The notes beneath the pieces were generated by a model, which had not been told where the DNA came from, ran no database searches, and saw only the letters and a list, made by a program, of their open reading frames with translations. From Rozella allomycis CSF55 (Eukaryota > Rozellomycota), in contig KE561216.1 of NCBI GenBank assembly GCA_000442015.1, positions 1 to 63,870 of the forward strand: a DNA stretch of 63,870 nt, written 5' to 3'. The position numbers were made by a program, and so were the translations under genes. Below, one piece after another: positions 12,188-22,331 of the stretch. How positions within the stretch are numbered: the first letter of the stretch is position 1; the number at the start of each line of letters is the position of its first letter.

Positions 12188-12991
12188 TCAAAATTGACTT
12201 TGTGATTCCGTATAAAAGTTTAAATCTTCTTCTGAAAATCCCACAGTCTCTAAAATAGTTCGCAATGATGGACGATCCCCAGCAAACTCTTCACGATGAA
12301 TCATCCAGAAATCAGTTCCATTTGGATTCACAATCGCAACCCCACCAAGTTGACTGAAATTATATCCCAATTTAACTACTTACAAAAAATTTCCTTGATA
12401 ATTCTTAGTTAGAGATGCACCCGCGGCAAGTGCAAGCTAACGTGAGCAAGGATTAATAAACTTACCATTGCCTGATATCCCTTTGAGTTTAACAATCCAA
12501 ATCCATTAGAAAGTTCTATTAAATAATCAAAAATACTTCTACTCAATCTTCTAAAATTCATAATATCAAAAAATGCAGCATTGTCAGTTGCATCAATCAT
12601 CACATCACCCGCAAAATATTTATCACTTATGAATTCTTCGTATCCTAATTCTTCGACTCCGATCGCTATTAATTTAATATTTCGTTTTTCTAGTGTCTCT
12701 TTCAGCGATGACAATTCCAACGCCGTCAGTCTACGGAACCCTCACTTGCATCATTTACCTGCAAATCCCACAACCGAATCGTCTGAGAAATGTAAGGATA
12801 ACGGCACCCGAGCCGGGAACAGACCCTTTACCTATCCGTGCCTGCTCCTCCACAGTCGGATGCGGAAGAATATCATCAACTGTAATAACGGTTTTTACAG
12901 GCGGCTCCTTTGAATTAGGTCCAAGTTCAATTTTAATCAATTTATAGCGCCTGATCTTTTCTAGCAGGTTTTGCTGCCCAAGGTCTTTCAT
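12188..12991 (-). CDS. PRXL2-like peroxiredoxin-fold protein
   Basis: Exons at 12991-12750 and 12721-12467 or so, then shorter 3' exons, yield a thioredoxin-fold AhpC/TSA-like protein. The segment VILTFLRRFGCGICRLTALELSSL holds the CxxC (CGIC) of PRXL2/AAED1 proteins. It continues IKLIAIGVEELGYEEF, GDVMIDATDNAAFF and, after two short introns, YQGNFFQLGGVAIVNPNG and the C-terminal GDRPSLRTILETVGF. These proteins are presumed redox enzymes; the substrate is unknown. Start 12991 (MKDLGQQNLLEKIRRYKLIK) is the first ATG in frame. Confidence 0.75.
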
Positions 12992-13132
12992 CCGAAGGAC
13001 CGAAATTTCGTTAGATAGTAGAACTAGAAAGAACAAGAGATCTAGAATGATGTGAAAATTTATTCAAAAGGATTCAGTGAAAATCAATTTTTGACAATGC
13101 GTTGAAGCTATTCTTATTTGAATTGATGAGTG

Positions 13133-13614
13133 TTACGCCTCGTCGAGGAATGTTTCTAGAGTTATCATGTTTTCTTTGAATCCTTTGGGTGTCATTGATG
13201 CATTAGTGGCGCCTAAATTCTTTAGAGCTAGATTTAAAGCTACAAATTCCTTACCTTGCTCATATTGCTCAAAGGAAATGTATCCTTTTCTTGTAACATC
13301 TAATGTTTTAAATAATGCTGCTATATCATCTCTGTTAAAAACTAGAATGGGAGGCTAATTAAATAAATGTCATTTTCATACTTGACCTACCCGCAATTCT
13401 TTGAATTGTTCGTATAGCTTTAATTGTTCTATGAGAAACGCTTTAGGGTTCTCTTTTTATTTATAACACAATATAGNTATTTATAATACAGTATAGCAAT
13501 ACCAGGACGATAATACAAAAGCGACGACATCATTCTCTCAAACAATATCGGCACATTGTGTTTTTCAAAGTATTCTTCAACCTGTTTCTTATTTTCCAAA
13601 TCATCAGACAACAT
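13133..13614 (-). CDS. EFCAB10: EFCAB10-like flagellar EF-hand protein
   Basis: The N-terminal part KKQVEEYFEKHNVPILFERM...LLYYRPENPKAFLIEQL resembles the RIIa-type docking helix pair of EFCAB10. It is followed by RDDIAALFKTLDVTRKGYIS and FEQYEQALKNLGA, an EF-hand-like unit. EFCAB10 is a ciliary/flagellar protein. Start 13614 (MLSDDLENKK) is tentative; the frame continues upstream but without ATG before a stop. The intron between RP and ENPKAF contains the assembly N at about 13477, flanked by near-repeats, so it may be longer than shown. Confidence 0.7.
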
Positions 13615-13701
13615 TGGCAATGTTTTTGTTTTCTTTCCAATTACATATTGATGTAACCCTTGCAATATTTAAAATNATAGGTAACCCTTGCAGTATTTAA
13701 A

Positions 13702-14852
13702 ATGACCAGCGAGATTCCCGATACAGCAGAACGAGATCCAGCGTATTTCTCGTATTATGGAATGATTACCCATCAAGTATATTTTACGTCTAGTTGAAAT
13801 AGCAAAACATGCTGCAAGATTATATCAGAACGGGAAGCTACCATACAGCGATCACTACCAACCCTTCAGATTTCAAAGACAAGGTTGTTCTTGATGTTGG
13901 TGCAGGTTCGGGAATTCTGTCGTTTTTCTGCGCACAAGCTGGTGCCAAGAAGGTGTATGCCGTTGAAGCTAGTCCGATGGCAAAGTTGGCGGAAAAGCTG
14001 GTGAAACAGAATGGACTTGAAGATGTGATTACTGTTATCCAGGACAAGGTTGAGAATTTGGAGCTGCCTGAAATGGTGGACGTTATTGTTTCTGAACCGA
14101 TTGGCGTGCTTTTAGTTCATGAGAGAATGATAGAAAGCTTTATTTTTGCAAGAAATAAATTTTTGAAAAGAAATGTGACGGAAGAATGCACATGCCAAAT
14201 GTATCCATCACGAGGATCTATTTGCCTTGCTCCATTTTCTGATGCCCCATTGTATACAGAGCTGATGACTAGATACCGATTTTGGGAGCAAACTGGTTTT
14301 TATGGCGTTGATTTGACCGGTTTGAAGGAAGATGCGTTCCAACATTATTTTGAGCAGCCGATTGTTGGGACATTTGATGCAAGGACGCTGATGGCTAATC
14401 AGGTGAATAAAGACTTTGATTTTCATTGGATAAACGCGGATGATTTAATAGAGTTTGAAATACCGTTTGAATTCAAAATGAATTTTACCGGGGTATGTCA
14501 TGGCATCGCTGGTTGGTTTGATTTAGCGTTTGAAGGGACTGACTTTTATGCGACCCTGTCAACATCGCCTGCACATGAAAGAACACATTGGTATCAAATT
14601 AGGTTTGTATTCTCGAACCCATTAGCTATTAATATTGGTCAAGTTCTTAAAGGAGTGATGAAATTCAAAGTGAACAGCCATCGAAGTTACGTGATAAAGA
14701 CAGAAGCTGAGATTGAAGGAACTTGCGTGAAAATTGATTGTTCTCATAATCTTCATGAGCAGCAATACTCATTTTTGAACCCTACAAATGATATTGACTT
14801 GAAACCAGAATCAATTTGTCTTTATTCGCCACCCACGTTAAACAAAAAATAA
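13702..14852 (+). CDS. CARM1: CARM1/PRMT4-type protein arginine methyltransferase
   Basis: Exon 1 (MTSEIPDTAERDPAYFSYYG) joins across a 26-nt intron to QNMLQDYIRTGSYHTAI. SAM motif VLDVGAGSGILSFF, the double-E loop SEPIGVLLVHE, HGIAGWFDLAF and the THWYQ loop are all present, and YFSYYG plus QQNMLQDYIRTG are CARM1-specific. The enzyme makes asymmetric dimethylarginine on histone H3 and other proteins. The protein begins directly at the catalytic core: the N-terminal PH-like domain of animal CARM1 is absent, and the C-terminus ends soon after the beta-barrel. A short insertion (VTEECTCQ) precedes MYPSRG. Confidence 0.88.
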
Positions 14853-14879
14853 ATTATTTTAAAGAATAAATTAATAAAA

Positions 14880-16170
14880 TTACAAAACGTTTAAATGTTT
14901 AATGACTTGTTCGAGAGCGTAATCAAGACTTGTTTCATTTTGAGTTGACGATGTTGAATATTTAAACCTTTCAATGTCATTCACTATTTCAGGTATAGAA
15001 GAAATCATTGAATTTGAATGATAACTTTTTATGCTCTCGTCATCTCTAAAGTTTGTCAAAAATGAATCCAAAATTGGGGGATTGTAATCGGTGCCGATCG
15101 CCTTGTCTTCTTTTCCTGTCGTTTGTATGAATCTGCTTTCTTTTTTCTTCTGATTGGTATGACCCTGGTTGCTGGGTTTACTTTCAGTTTGAGTGGCCAA
15201 CGATTTTCGATTCTTTTGTTCTTCAATTAATTGGTAAAGAGAATACTTAAATCTGTCGTCTTTGGGAAAAGTGGATAGTTTAAAGATGTCGTCTAATTCC
15301 TTTATAGTCTCATTTGAATCCATAGAATCATCTTTCAATTTAATACTGGACTGTCGATGAACAATTGGTTGAACCTCTTTGACTGGAGGTACTTCTGGGA
15401 TGAGAGGCGGTGATGCGCTTGGTGTGGAAGGAATTGTTGTTTTATTGTAATCTATCGGTGGTAAAAAATCTTGTCTAGGAAATGGATCTTGGCCCATAGG
15501 AATTGGTTCAAACACAAAGTCTTCTGGTGGAACTTTCCGATGATCGCGAGTTGAAGCATTTTTTGTTGCCATTACATCGTTATCTATAGACTTGGTTGTT
15601 TCCTTTTCATCTTTATCTATCGATTTGGTAGGTTTAACATTTCTATTAGAACTATTTAAAATGGTTTTCTCCAATTCAGTCACCTAACTTTAATTACCCA
15701 AACCTAACCACACCTTTGCAATAAATAGTTCCTTTAGTTCTTTTATTTCATTCTACATCCCCAAAATAGTTTCTACTTACATTCACAAAATCAAATCCAT
15801 TTTCTTTTCCCTCGCCTTTCTTTCTCGCCTTTTTTATTAGTTTCAAAGTAGTTAAAAGTCTTTCATATCTAATCTTAAATTCTCATCTAAATAGCAGGAA
15901 ACAATTACGTGTGAGCTCATTTTCAAGATTTTCCTTATTCGCTGTCAACTTTAGCAATCCTTCTTTTTCTCTTTCCAATGTTTCCAAAAGTTCTTTGTTT
16001 TTCCGTTCAGAAAGAGCAAGTTCCTTTAGCAACCTGGTAAAATGTGTTTGGTCTATATTGCTTCTGATATTTGGCCTTGAAGGCCTTCTTATATTTGATC
16101 TGTTTTCTTCTATTTGGGCAGCTAATATTTTATCTACAGATTTGTCTCTGAATTCCTTCCAATGAACCAT
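14880..16170 (-). CDS. Coiled-coil protein of unknown function
   Basis: Four exons from ATG 16170. The N-terminal third is a coiled coil (FTRLLKELALSERKNKELLE, then LERLLTT-type heptads and EIKELKELFIAKVTELEKT). The rest is low-complexity and polar with a Pro-rich patch (PFPRQDFLPPIDY) and a C-terminal acidic region. Introns of 27-30 nt restore the frame, e.g. the one ending TTTAGATGAG before FKIRYERLL. It is convergent with CARM1 (27 bp between stops) and divergent from the DPH4 gene 30 bp away. I recognise no domain; a cytoskeletal role is only a guess. Confidence 0.65.
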
Positions 16171-16199
16171 GTTTTGCCCGCCTTTTGTGGCTTAAACTC

Positions 16200-16636
16200 A
16201 TGAAAGACTTTTATAGAGTTTTAAACATTGATTTTGAAGCTGCTACTCACGAAATCAAGAAAGCTTATCAAGAAAGATTATTAAAAGTAAATTTAGCCAT
16301 CTTTTATTACAGATACACCCAGATAAAACCGGAATATACAATGGAACTGTAGCGATGGAAATTGAAGAGTTAAAAGAGGCACTCAGTACCCTATCTGATT
16401 CGAAAAAGCGGCATTTATATAATTCAAAACTTAGAACCTACTACTCGCGGAATGAAGTAATTTACACAACGTTCACAATTGACGAATACGTCAATGATGA
16501 ATCCGTGGGCTATTGCAGATGCAGTGGATCATTCGTTGTTGATGTACCAGACTGCTATGATTTATTTGCATCCGGTCTATCAGAATTAATCGTGCCATGT
16601 GATTCTTGTTCCCTGCACTGTTCCATCCGAAAGTAA
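16200..16636 (+). CDS. DPH4: Diphthamide biosynthesis protein 4 (J domain + CSL zinc finger)
   Basis: Exon 1 encodes MKDFYRVLNIDFEAATHEIK; after a 26-nt intron (16287-16312) the J-domain HPD motif follows (LLKIHPDKTG). The C-terminal half is a CSL-type zinc finger: DEYVNDESVGYCRCSGSF ... VPCDSCSLHCSI, with Cys at CRC and CDSC. DPH4/DNAJC24 donates electrons or iron to the first step of diphthamide synthesis on elongation factor 2. Length (about 135 aa) fits the family. Confidence 0.9.
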
Positions 16637-16650
16637 ATTTCTGAAATCCA

Positions 16651-17691
16651 ATGTTGGATGCACCGCAGGAAAACACCAATAAGACAACTCAAGTACTTGT
16701 ACAGTGATTAGTTTATAGCCACCAAACAATAATAAACCTCGTTTTGAAAGAAAGTACATTGTTATTCCCAGATGCTATGTCCAGTCTGGCGATGAAGTTC
16801 AGTTTAGTGTCAAACTTCCTCTTATATATTCTGGAATGGTAAATGGGTATGAAATAATTCCATAGTTTCCTTATGAGAATGAGCTGACTGATTTCATTGT
16901 AGAATTGAACTCGGCGCTAAAATTGATTACAAGCGATCACTTTGAAAACGTTATTTATTCTATTTTATCGTTTCTCACATTCCATTTGTCGTCTCTTATC
17001 ATTAATTCAAGAACCGATAGAGTAAAATTGGTGAAGGTGTGCAAACTAGTTCCTGTACCGCATTGATGAAATTGTCAGTCGATGGAATAAAATGTGCTTT
17101 GCTTCCAAAGGATATAAAATCTTAAACCCCAAAATCCATGGCTTTTGCCATCTTGTAATAGAGAAAATGGAAGAAAAGCTGAACAATAGTCAGAGCGGGG
17201 TTCCTAACTTGGTATTTATTATTTTTTTTCGATAATAGCATGATGAAACAAAAGAATTTCCTTTAAGCGTATTAGAAAACCCTCAACATGAAGATAAAAG
17301 AGGTGAAGTAAGTGAGACAGAATTAGAAAAGAAAATCGAAGAAAATGTAGAAAATTTAAATGAGGGCCTTGATACCAATCAAAAAGAAGTATTGCCAAAT
17401 GATCACGATGAAAATGCAAAATGCGAGGAATCTGAAAAGCAGGTCAATTTAGAATTGGATACAATTCATGAAAACCAAAGCAACTTAGATGAGCGTTTAC
17501 AGGTCGATGTAAAAGAAAATGAAGTCAATGTTAATGAGGACAGTCTTTCTCCAGTGCATCAAGTAAACAACACAGACCAAGGCCAAATTGACCTTATCAC
17601 CGAAGAAGTCACGGGACTTTCATACCGTAAGGGTGAAAAAGAAAATGAATATGATTCGAATGTCAAGAATATTTTCGAACAAAACTCCTAA
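16651..17691 (+). CDS. ERF4/GOLGA7-like palmitoyltransferase subunit with acidic tail
   Basis: Five exons, introns of 26-28 nt. The conserved part runs RKYIVIPRCYVQSGDEVQFS, KLPLIYSGM, FPYENELTDFIVELNSAL, ILSFLTFHLSSLII and ILNPKIHGFCHLVIEKMEEK, the layout of the ERF4/GOLGA7 domain. In yeast and animals this partners a DHHC palmitoyltransferase that modifies Ras. Beyond it, about 140 residues of acidic, low-complexity sequence (from HDETKEFPLS to the stop) have no counterpart I recognise. Starts 14 bp after the DPH4 stop on the same strand, so transcription read-through or a very compact terminator/promoter is likely. Confidence 0.75.
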
Positions 17692-17867
17692 TAAGAAAAT
17701 AGATGTAGAAAAACGGTTCAAATTAATAAATTGTTTCTCAAGACTCATTATTTAAGAATGCTTGTTGAAACATACTTTATATTGCTCCGGAGATTCAACT
17801 TTCCATCATCTTTATGCTACGACAACTTTTTTTGATATTTCGAATTTGTTATAAATCTGTTATAAAA

Positions 17868-19080
17868 ATGGATGAAAACGATCTTTATCAATTTCGAGAA
17901 GAATGGAAAAAAGAAATCGGCATACAAGAAAATAGTACAACGTCTGTAGCTTCAACCTCGAAAGAGGGCATTCAAGATATCAACAAATCTGAAAAGAGTG
18001 TTCACTGCTATAGAGAGGCTACAATTTTAGAAAGACAAGGAAAACTAAACGAAGGTACAGGGCAAAGATATTTATAATAGCTCTAAAACTTTATAGAACA
18101 GCATTTAAACTCAGTCCAAACGTCGAACAACTAATTAAGGACATGGGCTCTATAAATATAAATGAAGATACTAAAGATATTAAGCCTGAAGTTAAATCAT
18201 ATAGCGAATATTTAAATCTGCAGCAAAAAGCAAAATTTAAGCCTGTTTTAGAAAACGAATTCGCGAAACTAATTGATGAAGTTTGTCAGGAATATTCAGA
18301 GCAAATTTTTCTGCCTGCAGGTAAATATTTTGTTTTAACGAAACAGAAATCATGATTAAAATCTTTCAGGCAATATCCTTGGTCAGTTTGAAGTCCCTGT
18401 GTGATTGCATGCTTGTGTGTAAATCGTGGTTGGTACTTGCTAATGACCAATCAGTTTGGAAAACAATTAGTTCAAAATACCATTCCATGAGAAATATAAA
18501 CGATTCTGACAATTTATCCCCGCTGTTGGAAGAAATGAGGACTTCAAAGGAGGATAACCTAAATGCCGAGTTGGATAATCATGTAACTTCATATATGAAT
18601 TCATTCCGTGTTCTCTTCAAATATAAGCCTAGGGTACGCTTTGATGGAATATATATTTCAGTGATACGGTACATGCGCCAAGGGGAAGCAGAAAATTCGT
18701 GGTATTTGCCTGTACATACAGTTACTTATTTTCGATATCTCCGATTTTTAAAAAATGGGGACGTGCATTCACTTTTAAGTAACCATGAGCCCAGTATTGT
18801 CGTCCCAAAACTCAAAAGCAACACTAAGGTAGATCATCTACTTTCTGGTCGGTGGATCAAAGAAAACGACAAATTACATATCGTTGTTTCTGACCCAAAC
18901 AGTAAGAGAATCGCCGGCTATTGCATGACAATGCAAATACAGTCCTCACATCAGGCATTACATGGAAAGTTAGTATGGGAAGAATATTACACCGTTACAA
19001 AGTCTAATGAAGTAACCCACTACCCATTGAAAATGCTCAAACCTTTTATTTTTTCTAAAGTTAAAAGTTTCGATTACTAG
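17868..19080 (+). CDS. F-box protein, FBXO9/Hrt3-like
   Basis: Three exons. Residues 55-85 form a TPR/MIT-like helical pair (CYREATILERQGKLNEALKL, YRTAFKLSPNVEQ) as in FBXO9. After a polar linker comes the F-box (LPAEIMIKIFQAISLVSLKS, DCMLVCKSWLVLANDQSVW), and then the conserved C-terminal beta-rich region with FDGIYISVIRYMRQGEAE and HSLLSNHEPS. F-box proteins recruit substrates to SCF ubiquitin ligases. The intron at the F-box start (GTAAATATT...AAACAG) is needed to read LPAEIM. Confidence 0.85.
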
Positions 19081-19123
19081 AGTAGAAAGTATTAAACAGA
19101 CCATTCGTAAATTTCATAAATAA

Positions 19124-19976
19124 ATGTCAAGTAAAGATTCTAATGATTTAAGCTTGATATCTCACAATTATTCGGAACCGTACTTTGTATAATTTTTAGT
19201 TTTAGAAATCACGATATTAATGAACAGTTAAATCTACGTATAGAACACCTCAAGAAGACAAAGCGTATTCTTGAAACTCAGTGGGAAAGTTTGTATTTTA
19301 AACCATGCATGGCAAGTTTAGTATTATACATTACTTTTAGCAACAAGACTCTATATATTTTTGATGAGATCGTAAAAGACATAGTGGCCAACTCGGTTCT
19401 GAATTATGTTCAAGAAGATATGGAAAAGAACTTAACATGCGACAAATGTAATTTAAAGTAACTTTTTCATGGTTTTTAAGACATAGTTGCGGAGAATTCG
19501 GTAATAAAAGATTTTCAAATTTCAATAGCTGAAAAGCCCGGCTATGATGTTTATGGTCAACGATTGTCTATGGACATTACTGAATCGGTGAGTTGTCCTG
19601 TCTGTACCAGACAAGTTGCTGTCACTAGATTTGCACCACATCTGGAGAAATGTATGGGACTGAAAACATCTAGAGTCGCCAGGATAAAAAAGTATTTCAT
19701 GTTGAATTATTTAATAAGACCTGACGGACTTTCATTATCGCAGAAAAATGCCGATGATGGAGATGATGTTCACGAAGATGAAGACTACGATAGTCTTGAG
19801 CAAATGGATCAGGATGATACTTACAGTGAAAGAAAAAGTAAGTTTATTTTAAATGTCCTAACGTTTAGAAAGAAAAAGAGTAATCATTTATTTTAAGCCA
19901 GAAAAAGAATAATACAAACAGGAGAAGGAAGAAAAAGGATGAAGATATTTCCAGTCAAAGTCAAGCTATTGAATAA
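19124..19976 (+). CDS. SGF11: SAGA-associated factor 11 (ATXN7L3/SGF11)
   Basis: An N-terminal helix region (FDEIVKDIVANSVLNYVQ) is followed by a CDKC cysteine pair, EKPGYDVYGQRLSM, and the SGF11 zinc finger CPVCTRQVAVTRFAPHLEKC. After it come the characteristic basic segment RVARIKK and an acidic then lysine-rich tail. SGF11 anchors the Ubp8/USP22 deubiquitinase module of SAGA to nucleosomes. The exon structure between CDKC and EKPGY is uncertain: two introns of 29 and 28 nt give CNLNCGEFAEKPGY, which I favour. A 25-nt GT..AG sequence at about 19317 must not be spliced, because removing it breaks the frame. Confidence 0.8.
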
Positions 19977-20117
19977 CTTCTCTTTTTATTAGTTATTACA
20001 TTGAAACAAATTAATAAAAATTCGACACATGCAACAATATATGAAACCATTTCAACATGAAACAATCGTTGATTGGTTGGTTTCATTGGGGGTAGCTTTT
20101 GATTGGTTCCTGAACAA

Positions 20118-20124
20118 TATAAAA
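20118..20124 (+). promoter_or_regulatory. TATA-like element
   Basis: TATAAAA 39 bp before the ATG of the secreted double-psi barrel gene; the only clear TATA box close to a start in the first half of the window. Confidence 0.4.
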
Positions 20125-20162
20125 TGATATATTTGTACCCCTTTCTGCAACAAGTAGCAAAC

Positions 20163-20705
20163 ATGAAAGTCTTTGCAATCCTATCACTTCTTTCTTCTTT
20201 AGCCTTCGCTCACCCACAAGCTCCGGCTGATAACAGCGGCTATCAAGACCTCACAGTAAGTTTCCATGCCGAATATTATGGCACAAGTGCAGTTCCACGA
20301 GCCGTTACTTTACACAATCTACAGTGCACAGATAGATTTGTCGGTCCTGGAGATGGAATTATCAATTCTGAGATCATGTATCAGTACACTGAGGGTTTAG
20401 GATATCATATGCTTGCCTCCGCTAGTCCAAGTTTTACATGTGGGGATTGCCTGGAGTTTAAAAACAAAGCTGATGGCACTAGAGACTGGGGAATGGTCAT
20501 TGACCAAGGTGGCGGTGTTCTCGATCTACATCCAGATCTTTTTGTAAAGGTTGTTCCTGACAGAGGTACTGGCGCCCAACCGTATCCATATTTTGATGCG
20601 CAAGCTGGTCAAAGATTTCTTGGAATTGGAACAGGGACGGTCTTGGTAAGAAAATTACAGCCTGGCGACGAATTGTATAATCAATGCATATTTTACAAAA
20701 AATAA
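20163..20705 (+). CDS. Secreted double-psi beta-barrel protein (expansin/cerato-platanin-like)
   Basis: Single exon. The start at 20163 gives a clear signal peptide (MKVFAILSLLSSLAFA followed by HPQAPA). An upstream in-frame GTG extension is less likely. The mature part has FVGPGDGIINSEIMYQYTEG, CGDCLEFKNKADG and VIDQGGGVLDLHPDLF, i.e. the CGxCxxx and xIDxGGxxLDL strands of double-psi beta-barrels such as expansins, RlpA and cerato-platanins. Such proteins loosen walls or bind glycans. The protein is small, secreted and intron-free among intron-rich neighbours, so it is a plausible host- or wall-interacting factor. The substrate is unknown. Confidence 0.6.
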   Translation: MKVFAILSLLSSLAFAHPQAPADNSGYQDLTVSFHAEYYGTSAVPRAVTLHNLQCTDRFVGPGDGIINSEIMYQYTEGLGYHMLASASPSFTCGDCLEFKNKADGTRDWGMVIDQGGGVLDLHPDLFVKVVPDRGTGAQPYPYFDAQAGQRFLGIGTGTVLVRKLQPGDELYNQCIFYKK

Positions 20706-20807
20706 ATGGTAAATTTTGCATTAACATTGATATGTTATTTTTCAAAGAATACATTGAAAGCTCCGGGTTAATTGAGTAAAATTTGAAATTCTTTACATTA
20801 AACTAAT

Positions 20808-22187
20808 TTATACTTTTGATTTACTTGAATCTATCTTCTTGAATACTAGCTTTGAGTTTTCCTGTTCAACAGCAGTTGACATGGTGTGTATCTGACCAAA
20901 CGCATAAAGGTAACGCCTCTGACTAATACAACTAAAGAGTAAAACCATTGTAGTTAAGAATGGAGAGAGGTAAAAGCTGTATACATCTCGTCTGAATTGA
21001 AGCACAATAGAAGGGGTCCAAAGCATTAAATGACATAAAAGCAAAAGACATGGATGCATTGCGGTAAGTGTAATTGTACTTAATACAGCCAATAGTGCAA
21101 TCTTGTGAACATATGCACCATCAGACCTCTCGATTACAAAGTAGTAGGAATAAATAAATAGCAATGAAGCTTCAATAAAATAAAACAAAATAACGAACGC
21201 TTGGATTTTGGTTATTTGATGCAACTTTTGATCACGACATTTTAATTTTTTAGAAATAAAAACCCAAGATCCGTACAACGCAGCGAAAGCAAAAAAGGAG
21301 ATAAATGGATACTGAAAATTATATTTTGATAACCCATTGAAATATAGAAAAGACATTGTAAAGAAAGAAGAAGAAAAGAAGCCATAATTGAAAGGCTCCA
21401 TTAAAGCTTGAGCTTCCCATTGTTTCACTTGATCGTTTTTTACAGAATGCTTGAAACTTATTACTTCTTTAAATGACAATTCCTTGAATTTTGGAACAGT
21501 ATATTTGATCCTTGTAAAAATATGACGCCGATAACAATCAACTAATAATGAATAATATGCTAATCCAATGTTCGCTTCTTCAACCAAATTTAATTGCAAT
21601 CCATAATTTTGATTTGTTAAAAGCAATATAAATCTAACAATGAAAGAAACAGCCAATCCAAGTTTGCATGCCATGTAGGACATATCACACCCTTTGTACA
21701 AATAAAGGGATGCCACAAGCGTTGAAATCACACAAATAGAGCCGTCATGGTAAAAGAATTCTGCGTACAAATGCGGTATAATGCAGCCACTTAAAGAAAA
21801 CACAATCCCCAAACATTCCAACATATCTATAACTTTCATTTTAAAGGCAAAGTGTAGAAATACAGCTGAAAAGTACGCTACAGCCACTGCTATGAGACAA
21901 TACACTCGAACGGAAAATGAAAACGATTCCAAAGGCATACCATCCATGTATACTGAACTGAACATATCGTACCCAATAAATAACATTGCCAAAAACATAA
22001 CAATAAAGAATCGTTTGGACAATTGCACATTATACTTTGCTCTAAAATCACGCTCCTTTTTTGGATCCTTTGCAATAAGTGTGATTACATTTAATTCCAA
22101 ATATTCAGCAGAAGCCACGATATTTTCTCCAAATATCCGCTTGAGTACATACAAGAGGTAAAAGTACAATTGACCAAAAACGCCCAT
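20808..22187 (-). CDS. Multipass membrane protein, sensor-like, function unknown
   Basis: A 459-residue intronless frame from ATG 22187. About ten hydrophobic spans are visible (e.g. FFIVMFLAMLFIGYDMF, VYCLIAVAVAYFSAVFL, FFSSSFFTMSFLYF, IQAFVILFYFIEASLLF), arranged as two groups separated by a cytosol-sized loop. The end, RRYLYAFGQIHTMSTAVEQE, looks like the signalling helix that precedes the catalytic domain in membrane adenylyl cyclases or histidine kinases, but the protein stops there. An alternative upstream exon (open frame to 22305 with a 28-nt intron) lacks an ATG. Convergent with the double-psi barrel gene. Confidence 0.65.
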   Translation of the reverse strand: MGVFGQLYFYLLYVLKRIFGENIVASAEYLELNVITLIAKDPKKERDFRAKYNVQLSKRFFIVMFLAMLFIGYDMFSSVYMDGMPLESFSFSVRVYCLIAVAVAYFSAVFLHFAFKMKVIDMLECLGIVFSLSGCIIPHLYAEFFYHDGSICVISTLVASLYLYKGCDMSYMACKLGLAVSFIVRFILLLTNQNYGLQLNLVEEANIGLAYYSLLVDCYRRHIFTRIKYTVPKFKELSFKEVISFKHSVKNDQVKQWEAQALMEPFNYGFFSSSFFTMSFLYFNGLSKYNFQYPFISFFAFAALYGSWVFISKKLKCRDQKLHQITKIQAFVILFYFIEASLLFIYSYYFVIERSDGAYVHKIALLAVLSTITLTAMHPCLLLLCHLMLWTPSIVLQFRRDVYSFYLSPFLTTMVLLFSCISQRRYLYAFGQIHTMSTAVEQENSKLVFKKIDSSKSKV

Positions 22188-22331
22188 CGGGAATTAATGT
22201 GGCCCAAAGATAACTATAGCATAAATTAATATAGCAAATAATTGTGTTCAAAAACCCGCAAATAGATATTACTGCAAGTCCAACAAACCAAGTAATCCAA
22301 GCCACGAGAAGACAAGGGTCAAGAAAAAAAC

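Noticed and set aside
14160-14215. A sixth GT-TG intron in CARM1 (GTGACGG...CAAATG).
   Set aside because: It would keep the frame but remove the Met of MYPSRG, and the unspliced reading is also acceptable; evidence too thin.
21781-22161. Plus-strand frame of 126 codons.
   Set aside because: Antisense of the multipass membrane protein, with no family signal.
22188-22331. Upstream exon for the multipass membrane protein.
   Set aside because: The open frame has no ATG and would run into the CBF5 start; ATG 22187 explains the protein without splicing.
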